This document shows positions 6,195 through 6,562 of a stretch of 6,562 nucleotides of DNA, piece after piece; positions within the stretch are counted from its first letter, which is position 1, and each line of letters begins with the position of its first letter. Source of the DNA: Candidatus Gerdarchaeota archaeon. GTDB taxonomy: Archaea; Asgardarchaeota; Heimdallarchaeia; JABLTI01. The notes below the pieces were generated by a model, which saw only the letters and a list, made by a program, of their open reading frames with translations, was not told where the DNA came from and did not search any database. Made by a program: the position numbers and the translations under genes. The stretch lies in assembly GCA_016839405.1 (NCBI GenBank), contig JAEOUJ010000297.1, positions 1 through 6,562 of the forward strand. The letters are read 5' to 3'.

Positions 6195-6237
6195 CCATTG
6201 TAATTGAATTACAATCAATTACTATTAATTACAATGG
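6195..6237. promoter_or_regulatory. Repeat cluster, candidate operator between the regulator and esterase genes
   Basis: AATTACAAT occurs at 6207-6215 and 6227-6235, with a one-mismatch copy AATTACTAT at 6217-6225, so three direct copies start exactly 10 bp apart. An inverted copy ATTGTAATT lies at 6197-6205. Together the outer copies form a perfect 11-bp inverted repeat CCATTGTAATT (6195-6205) / AATTACAATGG (6227-6237). The cluster covers the expected esterase transcription start and leader, where a bound protein would block transcription. The neighbouring winged-helix protein is the natural candidate binder. Confidence 0.6.
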
Positions 6238-6246
6238 GTGTACAGT

Positions 6247-6562
6247 ATGGAAAATGGAAAAATAATAATTGGTGAACATTTTGAAATAAAATCGAAAATA
6301 CAGGATGAAAAACGATTAATTCTAGTTTCTCTCCCAAAGGGTTATGAAAGGACAAAAATTAATTATCCGGTTATTTTTATTCTTAATGCAAGTTGGGAAA
6401 TGAATTTTATAAAAAATGCAAGTACTGTTCATTATCTTTATGGATCAGGATTAAATCCGAATATGATAGTAGTGGGAATATGCGATACAGATTATAATAG
6501 AGATTTTTTACCACATCTAGGGGGATCAGATAGATTTCTTGAATTCATTAAAGAAGAGCTAA
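6247..6562 (+). CDS. Esterase D/enterochelin-esterase-type alpha/beta hydrolase, N-terminal part only
   Basis: The first 105 codons are present and the gene continues past the window's end. The start at 6247 follows GGGTG (6236-6240) by six bases. The N-terminal pattern is that of the putative esterase family (Pfam Esterase): HFEIKSKI...RLILVSLPKGYE (11-34), the strand YPVIFILNAS (40-49), the strand MIVVGICDTDYNRDFLP (73-89), and GGSDRFLEFIKEEL (92-105), matching the family's GG-x-x-x-F-x-x-F-x-x-EEL region. Members hydrolyse carboxylic ester bonds with a Ser-His-Asp/Glu triad. The nucleophile elbow and the rest of the triad would lie downstream and cannot be checked. No signal peptide is seen, so the protein is probably cytoplasmic. 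Its control by the divergent winged-helix regulator is inferred from the shared spacer. Confidence 0.83.
   Translation, partial: MENGKIIIGEHFEIKSKIQDEKRLILVSLPKGYERTKINYPVIFILNASWEMNFIKNASTVHYLYGSGLNPNMIVVGICDTDYNRDFLPHLGGSDRFLEFIKEEL

Overview
The window is AT-rich (roughly 30% G+C by eye) and reads as archaeal. TATA-like boxes lie about 25-35 bp ahead of several starts, ribosome binding sites are of the GGTG/GTGAT/AGGAGG kind, T-tracts follow the genes, and one surface protein ends in a Pro-Gly-Phe tripeptide, a hydrophobic segment and an RRRK tail, as in archaeal (PGF/Heimdall/Loki-type) C-terminal sorting signals. Together these suggest an uncultivated archaeon, most likely of the Asgard group. 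That placement is inference from style, as no phylogenetic marker gene is present.

Layout. 2-1087 (+): a secreted DJ-1/PfpI-fold protein with an Ig-like domain and a C-terminal membrane anchor; a perfect AT-rich hairpin lies over its stop codon. 1277-2212 (+): a cytoplasmic nitrilase-superfamily amidohydrolase with an intact Glu-Lys-Cys triad and an unusual basic C-terminal tail. 2225-2929 (-): a class I SAM-dependent methyltransferase, convergent with the nitrilase. 2930-3229: a divergent promoter region. 3230-4345 and 4335-5339 (+): a two-gene, translationally coupled unit encoding an extracellular, membrane-anchored Ntn-hydrolase (linear amide C-N hydrolase) and an unrecognised six-helix membrane protein. 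5340-5458: convergent terminator region. 5459-6127 (-): a winged-helix regulator. 6247-6562 (+): the first 105 codons of an Esterase D/enterochelin-esterase-type alpha/beta hydrolase that runs off the window and has its own divergent promoter.

How the parts may work together. Three putative C-N or ester hydrolases plus a DJ-1-like protein suggest breakdown or modification of small amide and ester compounds, partly at the cell surface, but nothing shows a single shared pathway. The clearest functional units are (i) the Ntn-hydrolase/membrane-protein operon and (ii) the regulator-esterase divergent pair. The intergenic region of the second unit holds a symmetric TATA box inside an inverted repeat, followed by three direct repeats at exact 10-bp spacing preceded by an inverted copy, which looks like an operator. 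There are no rRNA or tRNA genes, no insertion sequences, no CRISPR array and no recognisable defence system. I do not see strong evidence for a wholly new system; the operator and the coupled surface operon are the best leads.
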